Assembly: GCA_946529215.1 (NCBI GenBank)
Contig: CAMMZC010000007.1
Location: 24,882 to 88,881, forward strand
Reading direction: 5' to 3'
DNA length: 64,000 nucleotides
Source of the DNA: an uncultured Clostridia bacterium
GTDB taxonomy: Bacteria; Bacillota; Clostridia; TANB77; CAG-508
Position numbers and translations under genes: made by a program
The notes under the pieces: model-generated
The model's input: only the letters and a program-made list of their open reading frames with translations
Databases searched by the model: none
Told to the model about the DNA's origin: nothing
Part shown: in pieces, positions 43,901-52,892 of the stretch
How the letters are laid out: each line of letters begins with the position of its first letter
Numbering within the stretch: the first letter of the stretch is position 1

Positions 43901-45745
43901 ATGTCACTTAGAGATTTTAAAATCCCAAAATTTAAATTTAAAAAAATGAAAATGAATTTGGAAGAACTAGAAAAAATTGATTATGAAAAATTAGAAAAAA
44001 AAGACCACAAGAAAAGAACTACACCATATGAAGATAAAACAAATTATAAAACTGTAAAAGAGTTTTTTACAAGAGCAGTAGAAAAATATCCAAATGAGTC
44101 TTGTATATTAGAAAAACCAAATCACAAAGAACCTTACAAAGTTACTACATACAGAGAATTTGGCGAAGACGTTATGGCACTTGGAACGGCTTTAACAAAA
44201 AAGATTAATTTAAAAGATAAAAGAGTTATAATAATTGGCGAAACACAATATGGTTGGTATGTATCATATATGGCAATGCTTTGTGGAGTTGGAATTGCTG
44301 TACCTACAGATAGAGAATTACCTTTAAATGAACTAGAAAATATTGTAAGGAGAGCAAAAGCTTCAGCAATTATTTATTCACCAAGAAAAGCAGATGATAT
44401 TAAGAAAATAAAAGAAAAAGTTTCAGATGTTGAATATTTCATTGAAATGAAATCAGATAAACAAATAGAAGGAAAAGATGTAGGTTTAGAGTATCTTATT
44501 GAAGAAGGAAAAAGAATTATTTCGCAAGGAGATAAATCTTTTGAAAAAATAGAAATTGATCCAGAAGAGTTTAAAATCTTATTCTTTACATCAGGAACAA
44601 CGTCAAATTCTAAAGGTGTAATGTTAAATAACAGAAATCTAGCAGAGAATATAAATGCTGTTACAGCTTATGTTAAATTATACCCTACAGATAGACTATT
44701 TTCAGTACTTCCTTTACATCATTGCTATGAGTCTACTATAGGATTTTTGTACCCAATGTCACAAGGAGCATCAATTGCTATTTGTGAAGGTCTAAGATAT
44801 ATAGTGCCTAACCTACAAGAGAGCCATCCAACAGCAATTTTGACTGTTCCGCTTTTAGTAGAAAGTTTATATAAAAAAATAAATGAAAAAATAGTAAAAA
44901 GTAAAAAAGACAAAATGGTTAGTGCTATGATAACAGTTACAAATCTGTTAAAAAATGCAGGAATAGATATAAAAAGAAAAGTCTTTAAGGAAATATACGA
45001 AAACTTAGGCGGAAACCTTAGAATAATAGTTTCTGCTGCTGCTCCAATAGAAAAAAGTGTAGGGGAATGGTTAGAAAATATTGGAATCTTATTCTTGCAA
45101 GGATATGGACTTACAGAAACAGCTCCAATTTCAGCTTTAACACCTGACTATGCAATGAATGTAGGCTCTTGCGGAAAGCCTATAGTTCAAGCAGAAGTTA
45201 AAATAAAAGATCCAAATGAAAATGGAGAAGGAGAAGTTTTAATAAAAACTCCAACATTAATGATTGGATATTATGAAGATGAAGAAGAAACTAAAAAGGT
45301 AATAGATGAAGAAGGATTTTTCCATTCAGGAGATATTGGTTACATAGATGATAATGGATTTATTTATTTAACAGGAAGAAGCAAAAATGTAATTGTTACT
45401 CAAAATGGAAAAAATATATATCCAGAAGAAATAGAAGGATTATTAAACAAAGTAGACGAAGTTAAAGAATCTTTAATTTATGGTAAAAAGCCAGAAGCAG
45501 GGAGCAAAAGAGATGACAAAGAACTAATTATAACTGCAAGAGTATTGCCAGATTATGATAAAATAAAAGAAATTCATGGCGATATTTCTGAAGAAGAAGT
45601 TAAGAAAATAATTTGGCAAAAAATTAAAGAAGTAAACAAACAACTTACTTCATATAAAGCCATAAAAGACATGGAAATAAAAGAAGGAGAGTTTGAAAAA
45701 ACTTCTACTATGAAAATTAAAAGATATAAAGAGCTAAATAAATAA
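43901..45745 (+). CDS. AMP-dependent long-chain acyl-CoA synthetase-like protein
   Basis: 614 residues. Activates a carboxylic acid as an acyl-adenylate and passes it to CoA. Motifs: P-loop FFTSGTTSNSKGVMLNNRNL (about residue 228), GYGLTETAPIS (A5), HSGDIGYIDDNGFIYLTGR (A7-A8) and the Lys-containing end EGEFEKTSTMKIKRY (A10). The N-terminal about 45 residues are basic and not typical. Substrate not predictable; long-chain fatty acids are likeliest by overall similarity. AAAGAGGAAAT ribosome site. Confidence 0.9.
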   Translation: MSLRDFKIPKFKFKKMKMNLEELEKIDYEKLEKKDHKKRTTPYEDKTNYKTVKEFFTRAVEKYPNESCILEKPNHKEPYKVTTYREFGEDVMALGTALTKKINLKDKRVIIIGETQYGWYVSYMAMLCGVGIAVPTDRELPLNELENIVRRAKASAIIYSPRKADDIKKIKEKVSDVEYFIEMKSDKQIEGKDVGLEYLIEEGKRIISQGDKSFEKIEIDPEEFKILFFTSGTTSNSKGVMLNNRNLAENINAVTAYVKLYPTDRLFSVLPLHHCYESTIGFLYPMSQGASIAICEGLRYIVPNLQESHPTAILTVPLLVESLYKKINEKIVKSKKDKMVSAMITVTNLLKNAGIDIKRKVFKEIYENLGGNLRIIVSAAAPIEKSVGEWLENIGILFLQGYGLTETAPISALTPDYAMNVGSCGKPIVQAEVKIKDPNENGEGEVLIKTPTLMIGYYEDEEETKKVIDEEGFFHSGDIGYIDDNGFIYLTGRSKNVIVTQNGKNIYPEEIEGLLNKVDEVKESLIYGKKPEAGSKRDDKELIITARVLPDYDKIKEIHGDISEEEVKKIIWQKIKEVNKQLTSYKAIKDMEIKEGEFEKTSTMKIKRYKELNK

Positions 45746-45768
45746 AGTATTATACTAGGAGGTGTCCT

Positions 45769-46608
45769 ATGGATTATGAAGAAAATTATATAATTGAGAA
45801 TGAAACAACTGATACAGAAAAGAAACAAGAATATTGGGATACTGGTATTGGTTTAAATAAAGTTGATAACTTAGAACCTTCTAAATATTTATTAGATTTA
45901 TCACAGAAAAATATCAATGGAGAGCTAAAGTATTATGAGGTTGAAGATTTATTAAAAACATATTATGAAACAAAATCGTCTACTGACATAAATATTCAAA
46001 AAGAAAAAGAATGCGATTTAGTTTCATTAAGAATTGCGGAAGTTTTAGAAGATAAAAGTTTTGGCTTTAGCCCTATTACTTTAAAAAACATTCATAGATT
46101 CTTATTCAAAGATATTTACGATTTTGCAGGTAAATATAGAGATTACAATATAACTAAAAAAGAGCCAATTTTAAATGGTGATACTGTAAAATACGTTAAT
46201 TATCAGGATATAGAAAGCTATTTTGAATTTGACTTTAAAGAAGAAAAAGAGTTTGACTATTCAAAGTTAAATAATGATGGATTAATAAAGCATATTTCAA
46301 AATTTGTTTCTAGTATTTGGCAAGTGCATGCATTTGGTGAAGGTAATACAAGGACAACAGCTGTTTTTATAGAAAAATATCTAAATAATATGGGATTTAA
46401 TGTTAATAATGATATGTTTAAAAACAAAAGCTTATACTTTAGAAATGCTTTAGTTAGAAGTAATTACGGAAACATTCCTAAAGGAATTTATCCTACTTTT
46501 GATTATTTAATTATGTTTTTTGAAAACTTATTGCAAGATAAAAATAATGAACTAAAAAATAGAGAATTATATGTTAAGGAATTGTTTGAAAACAAAAATA
46601 ATATATAA
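45769..46608 (+). CDS. Fic family protein
   Basis: 279 residues. The Fic core (about 90-255) has the active-site loop VHAFGEGNTRTTAVF (about 190); Ala replaces Pro of the common HPFxxGN, while the catalytic His, Gly-Asn and Arg are kept. The flap TKKEPILNGDTVKY precedes it. Fic enzymes transfer AMP or other groups from nucleotides to proteins, often as toxins held by an inhibitory helix; I could not pick out an unambiguous (S/T)xxxE(G/N) helix. It starts 23 bp after the ligase gene with AGGAGGTG and converges on the XRE gene. Confidence 0.88.
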   Translation: MDYEENYIIENETTDTEKKQEYWDTGIGLNKVDNLEPSKYLLDLSQKNINGELKYYEVEDLLKTYYETKSSTDINIQKEKECDLVSLRIAEVLEDKSFGFSPITLKNIHRFLFKDIYDFAGKYRDYNITKKEPILNGDTVKYVNYQDIESYFEFDFKEEKEFDYSKLNNDGLIKHISKFVSSIWQVHAFGEGNTRTTAVFIEKYLNNMGFNVNNDMFKNKSLYFRNALVRSNYGNIPKGIYPTFDYLIMFFENLLQDKNNELKNRELYVKELFENKNNI

Positions 46609-46625
46609 GAAATGTTTAATAAAAT

Positions 46626-46661
46626 TTGAACTTGTGCTTTTTGAACACAAGTTCAAGTTTT
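46626..46661. terminator. Bidirectional terminator between fic and xre genes
   Basis: Perfect 11-bp stem TTGAACTTGTG/CACAAGTTCAA with short T-runs on both sides. Confidence 0.8.
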
Positions 46662-46690
46662 ACATCAATTAAAAGATGCTTTTACACATA

Positions 46691-46945
46691 TTATTCTTTA
46701 TACTCAATAATTTCTTCAATACTGCAATCTAAAATATTACAAAAAATTTTTAGATATTCTGCATTAATTAAGGTAACATTACCTTTACAATAATTACAAA
46801 TAGTGTCATATCTTATATTTGTTTTTCTAGAAAGCGCGTACTTTGTAGTGCCTTTTCTATCTATGACTTCTTGTAACTTAAAAATAATTTTTCCATCTAC
46901 TTTTATTAAATTATTTCCTAATGTATCTTTATCAAATTTGCTCAT
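46691..46945 (-). CDS. Small XRE/Cro-CI family regulator
   Basis: 84 residues, essentially one HTH domain: FKLQEVIDRKGTTKYALSRK, then TNIRYDTICNYCKG and LKIFCNILDCSIEEIIEY, the HTH_26/Cro pattern with helix 3 in RYDTICNY. The first 18 residues (MSKFDKDTLGNNLIKVDG) are an extension. It faces away from a strong promoter carrying palindromes at 46993-47020, which suggests it controls that promoter. It converges on fic. Confidence 0.88.
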   Translation of the reverse strand: MSKFDKDTLGNNLIKVDGKIIFKLQEVIDRKGTTKYALSRKTNIRYDTICNYCKGNVTLINAEYLKIFCNILDCSIEEIIEYKE

Positions 46946-46992
46946 TTTTCAACTCCTAAACATTTTTTATACATATAGAATATCAAAAAACT

Positions 46993-47027
46993 AACGTCTT
47001 GACGTTATACGTTCGAAACGCTATAAT
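46993..47027 (+). promoter_or_regulatory. Consensus promoter with overlapping palindromic operators
   Basis: TTGACG at 46999-47004, 17-nt spacer, TATAAT at 47022-47027. AACGTC-TT-GACGTT (46993-47006) is an inverted repeat covering the -35; CGTT-CGA-AACG (about 47010-47020) is a second one in the spacer. Likely binding sites for the adjacent XRE protein. Confidence 0.65.
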
Positions 47028-47054
47028 AGATGAAAATGATATATATTTTTGGAG

Positions 47055-47111
47055 GTGATAAGAGTTGATTTACAAATATTACAAATGAAAGTAGGTGATT
47101 TTATTAAATAA
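47055..47111 (+). pseudogene. 18-codon fragment resembling an XRE regulator N-terminus
   Basis: GTG start reading MIRVDLQILQMKVGDFIK then TAA. The string LQ.MKVGDFIK is typical of the first helix of XRE proteins (usually followed by a K/R-rich helix). It may be a decayed regulator gene or a leader peptide; the overlap of the GTG with the GGAGG run makes translation uncertain. Confidence 0.3.
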
Positions 47112-47161
47112 TTTGTAGAGAGCAAATGAAAAACAAAAAAGAAAAGGATGGTAATTTAATA

Positions 47162-48746
47162 ATGAAAAGATTAAGAAAAAATGAACTAAAAAGTACAAAT
47201 GGTATAACTTTAATAGCGCTTGTTATAAGTATCATTGTTCTGTTAATCCTCGCAGGTATATCTGTGTCAATGCTCTCACGGCGAAAACTCAATTTTATCT
47301 AGGGCGACGCAAGCGAGAACTAAAACAGGAAATGCTCAAAATGAAGAAACAATAAGTTTAGCGTATCTAGCAGCAATTACAGGAAATTATACAAATGGCG
47401 AAGATATTTCTACAATATTAACAAGCGAACTAGAAAAAAATTATGGCTCAGGAAAAGTTCATGTCACAAAAGATGGAAATAGCTACAACATAAGTATAGA
47501 CGGAAAAGGTGATTTCACAATAGATGGAAATGGAAAAGTGGAGAAATCTTTAATTATAATAAATAGTTCTTCAATTAAAATTACTGCAGAAGATGGAAGC
47601 ACAATAACAAAAGGAGAAGTAGAGCAAGGAACAAAATTAAAGATAAGCAATTTAAGTGCAAGCATAGACGGTGGAAGTGTAACAATAAGCCCTAATTTGC
47701 CACATATTACAACTAATGAAGAAATGACCGCAAAAAAAGTTGTATTTACATTAACAGGAATAGTAAATGGAGAAACAACAGCTACAACAACATATACGTT
47801 AGATTTAAAAGATGTATATAAATCCAGCGTAGTAGGTATGGAAGAATTAAAAACAAAAGCAAGTACTTATTGGGGATGGGATGTGCTAAATTACTCAACA
47901 AAATCAGGAGTATCCTTAGGAAACAATGAGTGGCAGGTATTCTATGTAGGAAAAATAGACGATACAGACACAAATGAAGAAGACCATATTTATTTAATTT
48001 CGAAAGATTACGTAGAAAATCAATATTTGCCTACAGTTATGAAAAAAGCTGAAGGAGCAACAGAATATACAGCCGTTACAGGAGCAAGGCCAATTGCAGG
48101 AAATAATTCTAGTTACAAAGCAGCATTTTCAAAAAGTGATAATAATCCAAATGATGGAGTAATACCTCAATATACTAATTCAGATGATGTAGACGAAATA
48201 GGACAAAAATTAAATAATAAATATTATGCATATTTATCTGCTAATTCAATAACAAGTGAGAGATACAATATAAGAGCGGTAGCATATATGTTAGATACAA
48301 AAACATGGGGAGACTTTGCAGGAATACAAGCAGATTATGCAGTAGGAGGACCACCAGTTGAATTATTGTTTAAAGCATATAATAAGTATAAGGGATTAAC
48401 AGGAACTTTAGCATGTGAAGTAGATGCATTTGCCTCTGGATACAAAATAAGTAAAGATGGAGGAACAAATTGGGGAATGGAATATGAAAGTATGATAGAT
48501 ACAAATAGTACCAATCCGTATTTAGTAAAGAGTAATATAAAAGCAGATGCATATTTCTTAGCATCTCCGTCATTTTATAACGTATATCTAATTATTGTGG
48601 ATTATAGTGGAAAAGTGAAATATAATGCTTCTGGTAGTGGTTTGTATAGAGGCTTCCGTCCATTAATTTGCCTTAATTCTAAATATACTCTAGAAAAAAC
48701 AAAAGACTCAAATGGAAAAGATGCATTCAATATTGTAGAAAAATAA
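47162..48746 (+). pseudogene. Prepilin-like surface protein gene, frameshifted near the N-terminus
   Basis: The first frame from ATG 47162 encodes the class III signal/pilin helix NGITLIALVISIIVLLILAG then stops at TAG 47300. A net +1 near 47271-47283 separates it from the second frame, which continues NSILSRATQARTKTGNAQNE and runs to 48746. Joined, this is a standard clostridial type IV prepilin-like protein of about 525 residues, with a C-terminal FRPLICLNS block typical of the family. The second frame has no start codon before 47409 and no ribosome site. Could be a true pseudogene, phase-variable, or a sequencing error. Confidence 0.75.
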
Positions 48747-48747
48747 A

Positions 48748-48780
48748 TATTCCCTCGACTAAGTCGGGGGAGTATTTTTT
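48748..48780. terminator. Terminator between prepilin-like gene and cotJC
   Basis: CCCTCGACT/AGTCGGGGG stem with one G-T wobble, followed by AGTATTTTTT on the plus strand. Also borders the end of cotJC. Confidence 0.85.
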
Positions 48781-49384
48781 ACAAAGTAGTTACATTATTT
48801 ATATCATTCATATACATTTTTTTAGTCGCAAGTCTATCTTGAATTCCACGAAGAGCTTCACCAAATCTTTGGAAGTGTACGATTTCTCTTTGACGTAAAA
48901 ATTTAAGAGGGTCAAGAACATCAGGATTGTCACGACATAAGTCAATTAATTTTTCATAAGTTGCACGAGCTTTTTGCTCTGCTGCTAAGTCTTCTTGTAA
49001 GTTCGCAATGGGGTCACCTTTAGCTGCAATATATGCTGCAGTAAATGGAACTCCTCCAGCTGAAACAGGATATACATCTACCCCATGGTCTGTATAGTAT
49101 GGTGCCAAACCTGCTTTTTCTAATTCTTCAATTGTAGCATTTTTAGTTAATTGATGAACTATAGAACCAACCATTTCTAAGTGAGCTAATTCTTCAGTTC
49201 CAATATCATTTAAAATAGCTTTAGCTATTTGGTCAGGCATACCAAATCTTTGAGATAAATATCTAAGAGAAGCAGCAAGTTCACCATCTGGGCCTCCATA
49301 TTGGCTAATTATAACTTTAGCTAAACGAGGGTCAGTACATTTAATATTTACAGGATATTGTAAAACTTTATTATAAGTCCACAT
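48779..49384 (-). CDS. cotJC: Spore coat protein CotJC (manganese catalase family)
   Basis: 201 residues. Ferritin-like/manganese catalase fold: KVIISQYGGPDGELAASLRY, GTEELAHLEMVGSIV (Glu/His metal ligands), VSAGGVPFTAAYI, DLAAEQKARATYEKL and REIVHFQRFGEAL. Found in the mature spore coat, probably with catalase-type protection. Last gene of cotJABC; the ATG abuts the cotJB stop. Expected under sigma-E control by analogy with B. subtilis. Confidence 0.95.
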   Translation of the reverse strand: MWTYNKVLQYPVNIKCTDPRLAKVIISQYGGPDGELAASLRYLSQRFGMPDQIAKAILNDIGTEELAHLEMVGSIVHQLTKNATIEELEKAGLAPYYTDHGVDVYPVSAGGVPFTAAYIAAKGDPIANLQEDLAAEQKARATYEKLIDLCRDNPDVLDPLKFLRQREIVHFQRFGEALRGIQDRLATKKMYMNDINNVTTL

Positions 49385-49755
49385 TACTTATTTCCTCCTT
49401 CCCAAGGCCATGGTTCTTCAAGCCATCTCCATTTATTACATGGATATTCGATTGTAAGAGGTCCATAAACCTTTTGATATTTATCACAAATTTCTTTAAG
49501 TTCTTTGCTATACTTATTGTGTAAGCATAAAGCTTTAGTGTCATCTGGATGAGTGTCAAGGTATAAAGCAAGTTCTACTACGGCGAATTTTAGGCATTTG
49601 ATTTTTTTTAGCATTTCGGCTCTAGTCATTTCATTTTTATTACATCCACATGAATTTATATTGTTGTTCATACTTACCATATTCATATTGTCGATCAAGT
49701 TCATCATATTTATATTTTCTATATTTTCACAATTACATTTTCTATCTTCTTCCAT
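49384..49755 (-). CDS. cotJB: Spore coat protein CotJB
   Basis: 123 residues from the ATG at 49755, which overlaps the end of cotJA by 14 nt; a TTG at 49776 is less likely. The C-terminal about 80 residues match CotJB: CLKFAVVELALYLDTHPDDT, HNKYSKELKEICDKYQKVYG and WRWLEEPWPWEGG. The N-terminal about 45 residues are an extra Asn/Met/Cys-rich segment. Its stop touches the cotJC start. Part of the CotJ complex. Confidence 0.92.
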   Translation of the reverse strand: MEEDRKCNCENIENINMMNLIDNMNMVSMNNNINSCGCNKNEMTRAEMLKKIKCLKFAVVELALYLDTHPDDTKALCLHNKYSKELKEICDKYQKVYGPLTIEYPCNKWRWLEEPWPWEGGNK

Positions 49756-50107
49756 TAGCGTTACACCCCTCTCCAATAGGATTTGTTCTTCTTAAAAATT
49801 CAATGTCTTTCATAGAATCACCTGGGCAGTATGGACTTACAAGCTCAGGAAAAATAGTCCCATTATCTAAGCCAACACATGGCTTAAAGGTTTCATCCAT
49901 ATATTGAATTGGAACATAGCTTTGAGCAAGCATTGGATTATCTGGAAAAACGTCTTTTTCTTCATCGTCAAAACCACAATTACAATTTTCGTTATAATTC
50001 ATTGCAGGACAATTTGTGTTTTGACAAGCTTTTTCCAACATATTTTGATTAACACAATGTGGATTATTGTTGTTCATACAAAAACATCTTCTACATCTGC
50101 GATTCAT
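49742..50107 (-). CDS. cotJA: Spore coat protein CotJA-like
   Basis: 121 residues from ATG 50107, preceded by GAGGAGG; a start at 50152 is upstream of that site. The N-terminus is Cys/Asn/Arg-rich (MNRRCRRCFCMNNNNPHC). The CotJA core is near residues 55-105: NPMLAQSYVPIQYM, then FKPCVGLDNGTIFPELVSPY. First gene of the cotJABC operon. The Cys-rich head is unusual for the short CotJA of Bacillus and may support disulfide or metal cross-linking. Confidence 0.88.
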   Translation of the reverse strand: MNRRCRRCFCMNNNNPHCVNQNMLEKACQNTNCPAMNYNENCNCGFDDEEKDVFPDNPMLAQSYVPIQYMDETFKPCVGLDNGTIFPELVSPYCPGDSMKDIEFLRRTNPIGEGCNANGRR

Positions 50108-50347
50108 TACAAAATTCCTCCTCTTTTTTTGATTTAATATATAATATGACAAAAAAATATATTTTGTGAAAAAATATGATAATATAAAAAATCTTTAATT
50201 ATGGTATTCTTAATATAGTGAAAAATATTTTTTCTTAATTAATGTTGCAATAACAAAATATTAGTGATATTATATTATTAGTCAAAAAATAGGTTTATAG
50301 GTGAATCCTATTAAAAAACCTAAATATATATATAAGGATGGAAAAGA

Positions 50348-52795
50348 ATGAATCAATACAAAAGAGCAAAATTAAATAAAATATTAATAATAATAGCTGC
50401 AGTATTAGTTGTAATATCAATTGCAGTTGTAGTTACTTATGGTGTAATAAGTAGCAAAAAGAATCAAAGTATAGACTATAATGATACAATAATAGGGAAA
50501 AACTATTATGTAGAAATTACAATAGATACAGAAAACAAAAAGGTAAAAAGAGATACAATAGATACTACTTTGCAAGAAGAGTTTGGGATAAGTGATTCAC
50601 AAGCAGAAACTTTGCTTAATTCAACAGGAGATTTAATAAATTATTTTGAAAATTCTACAATAGAAGTAGAAATGCAAAACAAAATAATTCATTTAAAAAA
50701 CCCATATCAGACTCAAACCTTGATTGTAGAAGCAAAAGAAATAAAAGATAATTTTGATGCAATAGAAGAAAATCAAGTTCAAGAGGGAATATATATTTTA
50801 AAATATGATTCACAAAAAAGAACCAGAGCAGCTTATGATTATTTAAATCAATTAGCAGATATAAAAAAAGTTGAAATAGATGAAGTTTCAATAATAAGCA
50901 CAATAAATGACGAATCTCAAACAATGTATGGGCAAAATGATAATGAAGATAAAAATAGTGAAAGAGATTATGGAGCTTCAGCTATGGGTCTTAACAATTA
51001 CAAAAAATTAGTTAAAGAAAATGGGAATGCTTCACCTATAACTATTGCAACTATAGGGTATGGGGGGGCAATAGACAATGAGTATTTTAAAGACAAAATA
51101 AGTGAAGATTGTTACAATTTTATAAATAAGGAAAATAACAAAGACATACATGAATCTATTGCGCAAGGAAGCAGAATTTTGGAGGTTATAAAAGAATCAA
51201 CACCAGATAATGTGAAAATTATGCCACTTGTTGTAATAAATGATGAATATTATACAACAACAGAAACAATTATAAAAGCAATAGCTTATGCTACAGAAAA
51301 GGCAGATGTAATTTGTTATGAATTTGTTCATAAACAAAATTATATGATAGAGCTTTTGTTACAAAATGCATTTAAAGAAAATATACCAATTTGTTGTACA
51401 ACTAAGATGACAACAGAAAATGATGATGTTTTTCCTGCAAGCAATCCAACTACAATAGCTGTTTCATCAGTTGATAAAGCACTAAAAACAACGAGTTACT
51501 CTGGAAACGGAGAATACATAGATTTTGTTGCAAGTAGTACAGATGTTGAAGAGATTTTTAACACTTCATCTACTATTTCAAAATGGTCAGGAGCAGGATA
51601 TTCAAATGCACATATAGCTTCATTAATTGCTCTAATAAAAACATACAACAAAGATCTCACAATTTCAGAAGTATATAATGTGCTAAAAAAATTCTGCAGA
51701 GATCTTGGAACTCAAGGAAGAGATAGCATATATGGATATGGATTTCCAGATTTTACAGGAATAAAAATGTCAGATATAGACAAAATATTACCACAAATTA
51801 CAGAGTTTATTATAGATGAAGAAAAATGGGAAAAAACAAAGGCTTTTGAGGTTAAAGGAACAGATAATATAAGAATTTATGGTTGGAATTTTACAAAATC
51901 AAAAGAAGTACCAAAAGACTGGAAAAAGCTTGAAGTTGTTACAAATAACTTAGATGTAAAAGATGAAATAAAAGAAAATGGAACATATTACATTTGGGTA
52001 ACAGATAGTGCAGGAAATGTTGTATATTTAACCAAAGAGGTTAACAAAATAGATAAAACAGCTCCAACAATTGCTTACACTATAGATGAAAGCAAAAAAG
52101 ATACAGAGAAATATATTACAATAAATGTAACAGCAGAAGATAAAGAATCAGGGCTACATCAAATGCCATATAGTTGGGACAAGCAGAGTTGGGGAATAGA
52201 TAGCAATAATTATAAGGTTACAAAAAACGGTACATATACAATTTATGTAAGAGATGCATTAGAGAATATTTCTGAACAGAAAATAACTATAAAGAACTTC
52301 CCACAAGAAGGAAAAGCAGATATAGATGAAGGAGAAATTATAAAAGATATAAAGGTATCATCAAATTGGGAAGGTAATAAAAATAAAGAAGTTACAATAA
52401 CTTTAAATGACAACATAGATATAGAAAGATGGAAAATAACAGAGTCAGATTTAGCGCCTGAAGAGTTTGAAGATAATGAAGATGTAAATCAAAATAATAA
52501 TACACAAACATCTAATTTAACAAATCAAACTGATATATCAAATCAAACAGGTCAAGCTAATGCTGTAAATCAAGCTCAAACAAACGTAAACTCAAGTACA
52601 AATAATAATGTTGATTCAGGCTCAAATACCAATTCGAACTCAAATGAAAACTCTAGTTATAGTTCGAATTCACAAGGTTTTACCAATGTAACTGTTACAG
52701 CGTCTTTAAAAGCAGATAAAAAGTATTATTTCTGGGTGAAACTGAGAAACAAAACAGTAAATTCGCAAGGATTTATAATTAGAAAATTAAATTAG
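50348..52795 (+). CDS. Membrane-anchored degenerate subtilase (pseudoprotease) with Ig-like domains
   Basis: 815 residues. Signal anchor about 11-33. Residues about 210-475 follow the subtilisin fold by sequence order: IATIGYGGAID where VIDTGVD is expected (Asp to Gly), HESIAQG for HGTHVAG (His kept), IPICCTTKM for VVAAAGN (oxyanion Asn lost), FPASNPTTIAVSSVD (YPA..P..IAVGA pattern kept), then GAGYSNAHIASLIALI for GTSMAAPHVAGAAAL (Ser to Gly). It should therefore be inactive as a protease. Two Ig/FN3-like modules (about 500-660), an Asn/Ser-rich linker and a final beta segment follow. Role unknown; it lies beside cotJABC but is divergently placed. Confidence 0.75.
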   Translation: MNQYKRAKLNKILIIIAAVLVVISIAVVVTYGVISSKKNQSIDYNDTIIGKNYYVEITIDTENKKVKRDTIDTTLQEEFGISDSQAETLLNSTGDLINYFENSTIEVEMQNKIIHLKNPYQTQTLIVEAKEIKDNFDAIEENQVQEGIYILKYDSQKRTRAAYDYLNQLADIKKVEIDEVSIISTINDESQTMYGQNDNEDKNSERDYGASAMGLNNYKKLVKENGNASPITIATIGYGGAIDNEYFKDKISEDCYNFINKENNKDIHESIAQGSRILEVIKESTPDNVKIMPLVVINDEYYTTTETIIKAIAYATEKADVICYEFVHKQNYMIELLLQNAFKENIPICCTTKMTTENDDVFPASNPTTIAVSSVDKALKTTSYSGNGEYIDFVASSTDVEEIFNTSSTISKWSGAGYSNAHIASLIALIKTYNKDLTISEVYNVLKKFCRDLGTQGRDSIYGYGFPDFTGIKMSDIDKILPQITEFIIDEEKWEKTKAFEVKGTDNIRIYGWNFTKSKEVPKDWKKLEVVTNNLDVKDEIKENGTYYIWVTDSAGNVVYLTKEVNKIDKTAPTIAYTIDESKKDTEKYITINVTAEDKESGLHQMPYSWDKQSWGIDSNNYKVTKNGTYTIYVRDALENISEQKITIKNFPQEGKADIDEGEIIKDIKVSSNWEGNKNKEVTITLNDNIDIERWKITESDLAPEEFEDNEDVNQNNNTQTSNLTNQTDISNQTGQANAVNQAQTNVNSSTNNNVDSGSNTNSNSNENSSYSSNSQGFTNVTVTASLKADKKYYFWVKLRNKTVNSQGFIIRKLN

Positions 52796-52861
52796 AAAGA
52801 AAAATCCTGTACATAAACCTTTATATAATAGAAATGCATTATATGAATAAAAAATAAAAAT

Positions 52862-52886
52862 CCTCATATAATTATTATATGAGGAG
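52862..52886 (+). promoter_or_regulatory. Hairpin covering the ribosome site of the permease gene
   Basis: CCTCATATAAT at 52862-52872 pairs exactly with ATTATATGAGG at 52874-52884; the SD GAGGAG (52881-52886) is partly inside the stem, 6 nt before the ATG. AGATTTTT follows, so the same hairpin could also end the upstream transcript. Confidence 0.5.
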
Positions 52887-52892
52887 ATTTTT

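Noticed and set aside
47104..47292. Minus-strand ORF opposite the prepilin N-terminus
   Set aside because: It is the reverse of the conserved pilin helix and has no ribosome site.
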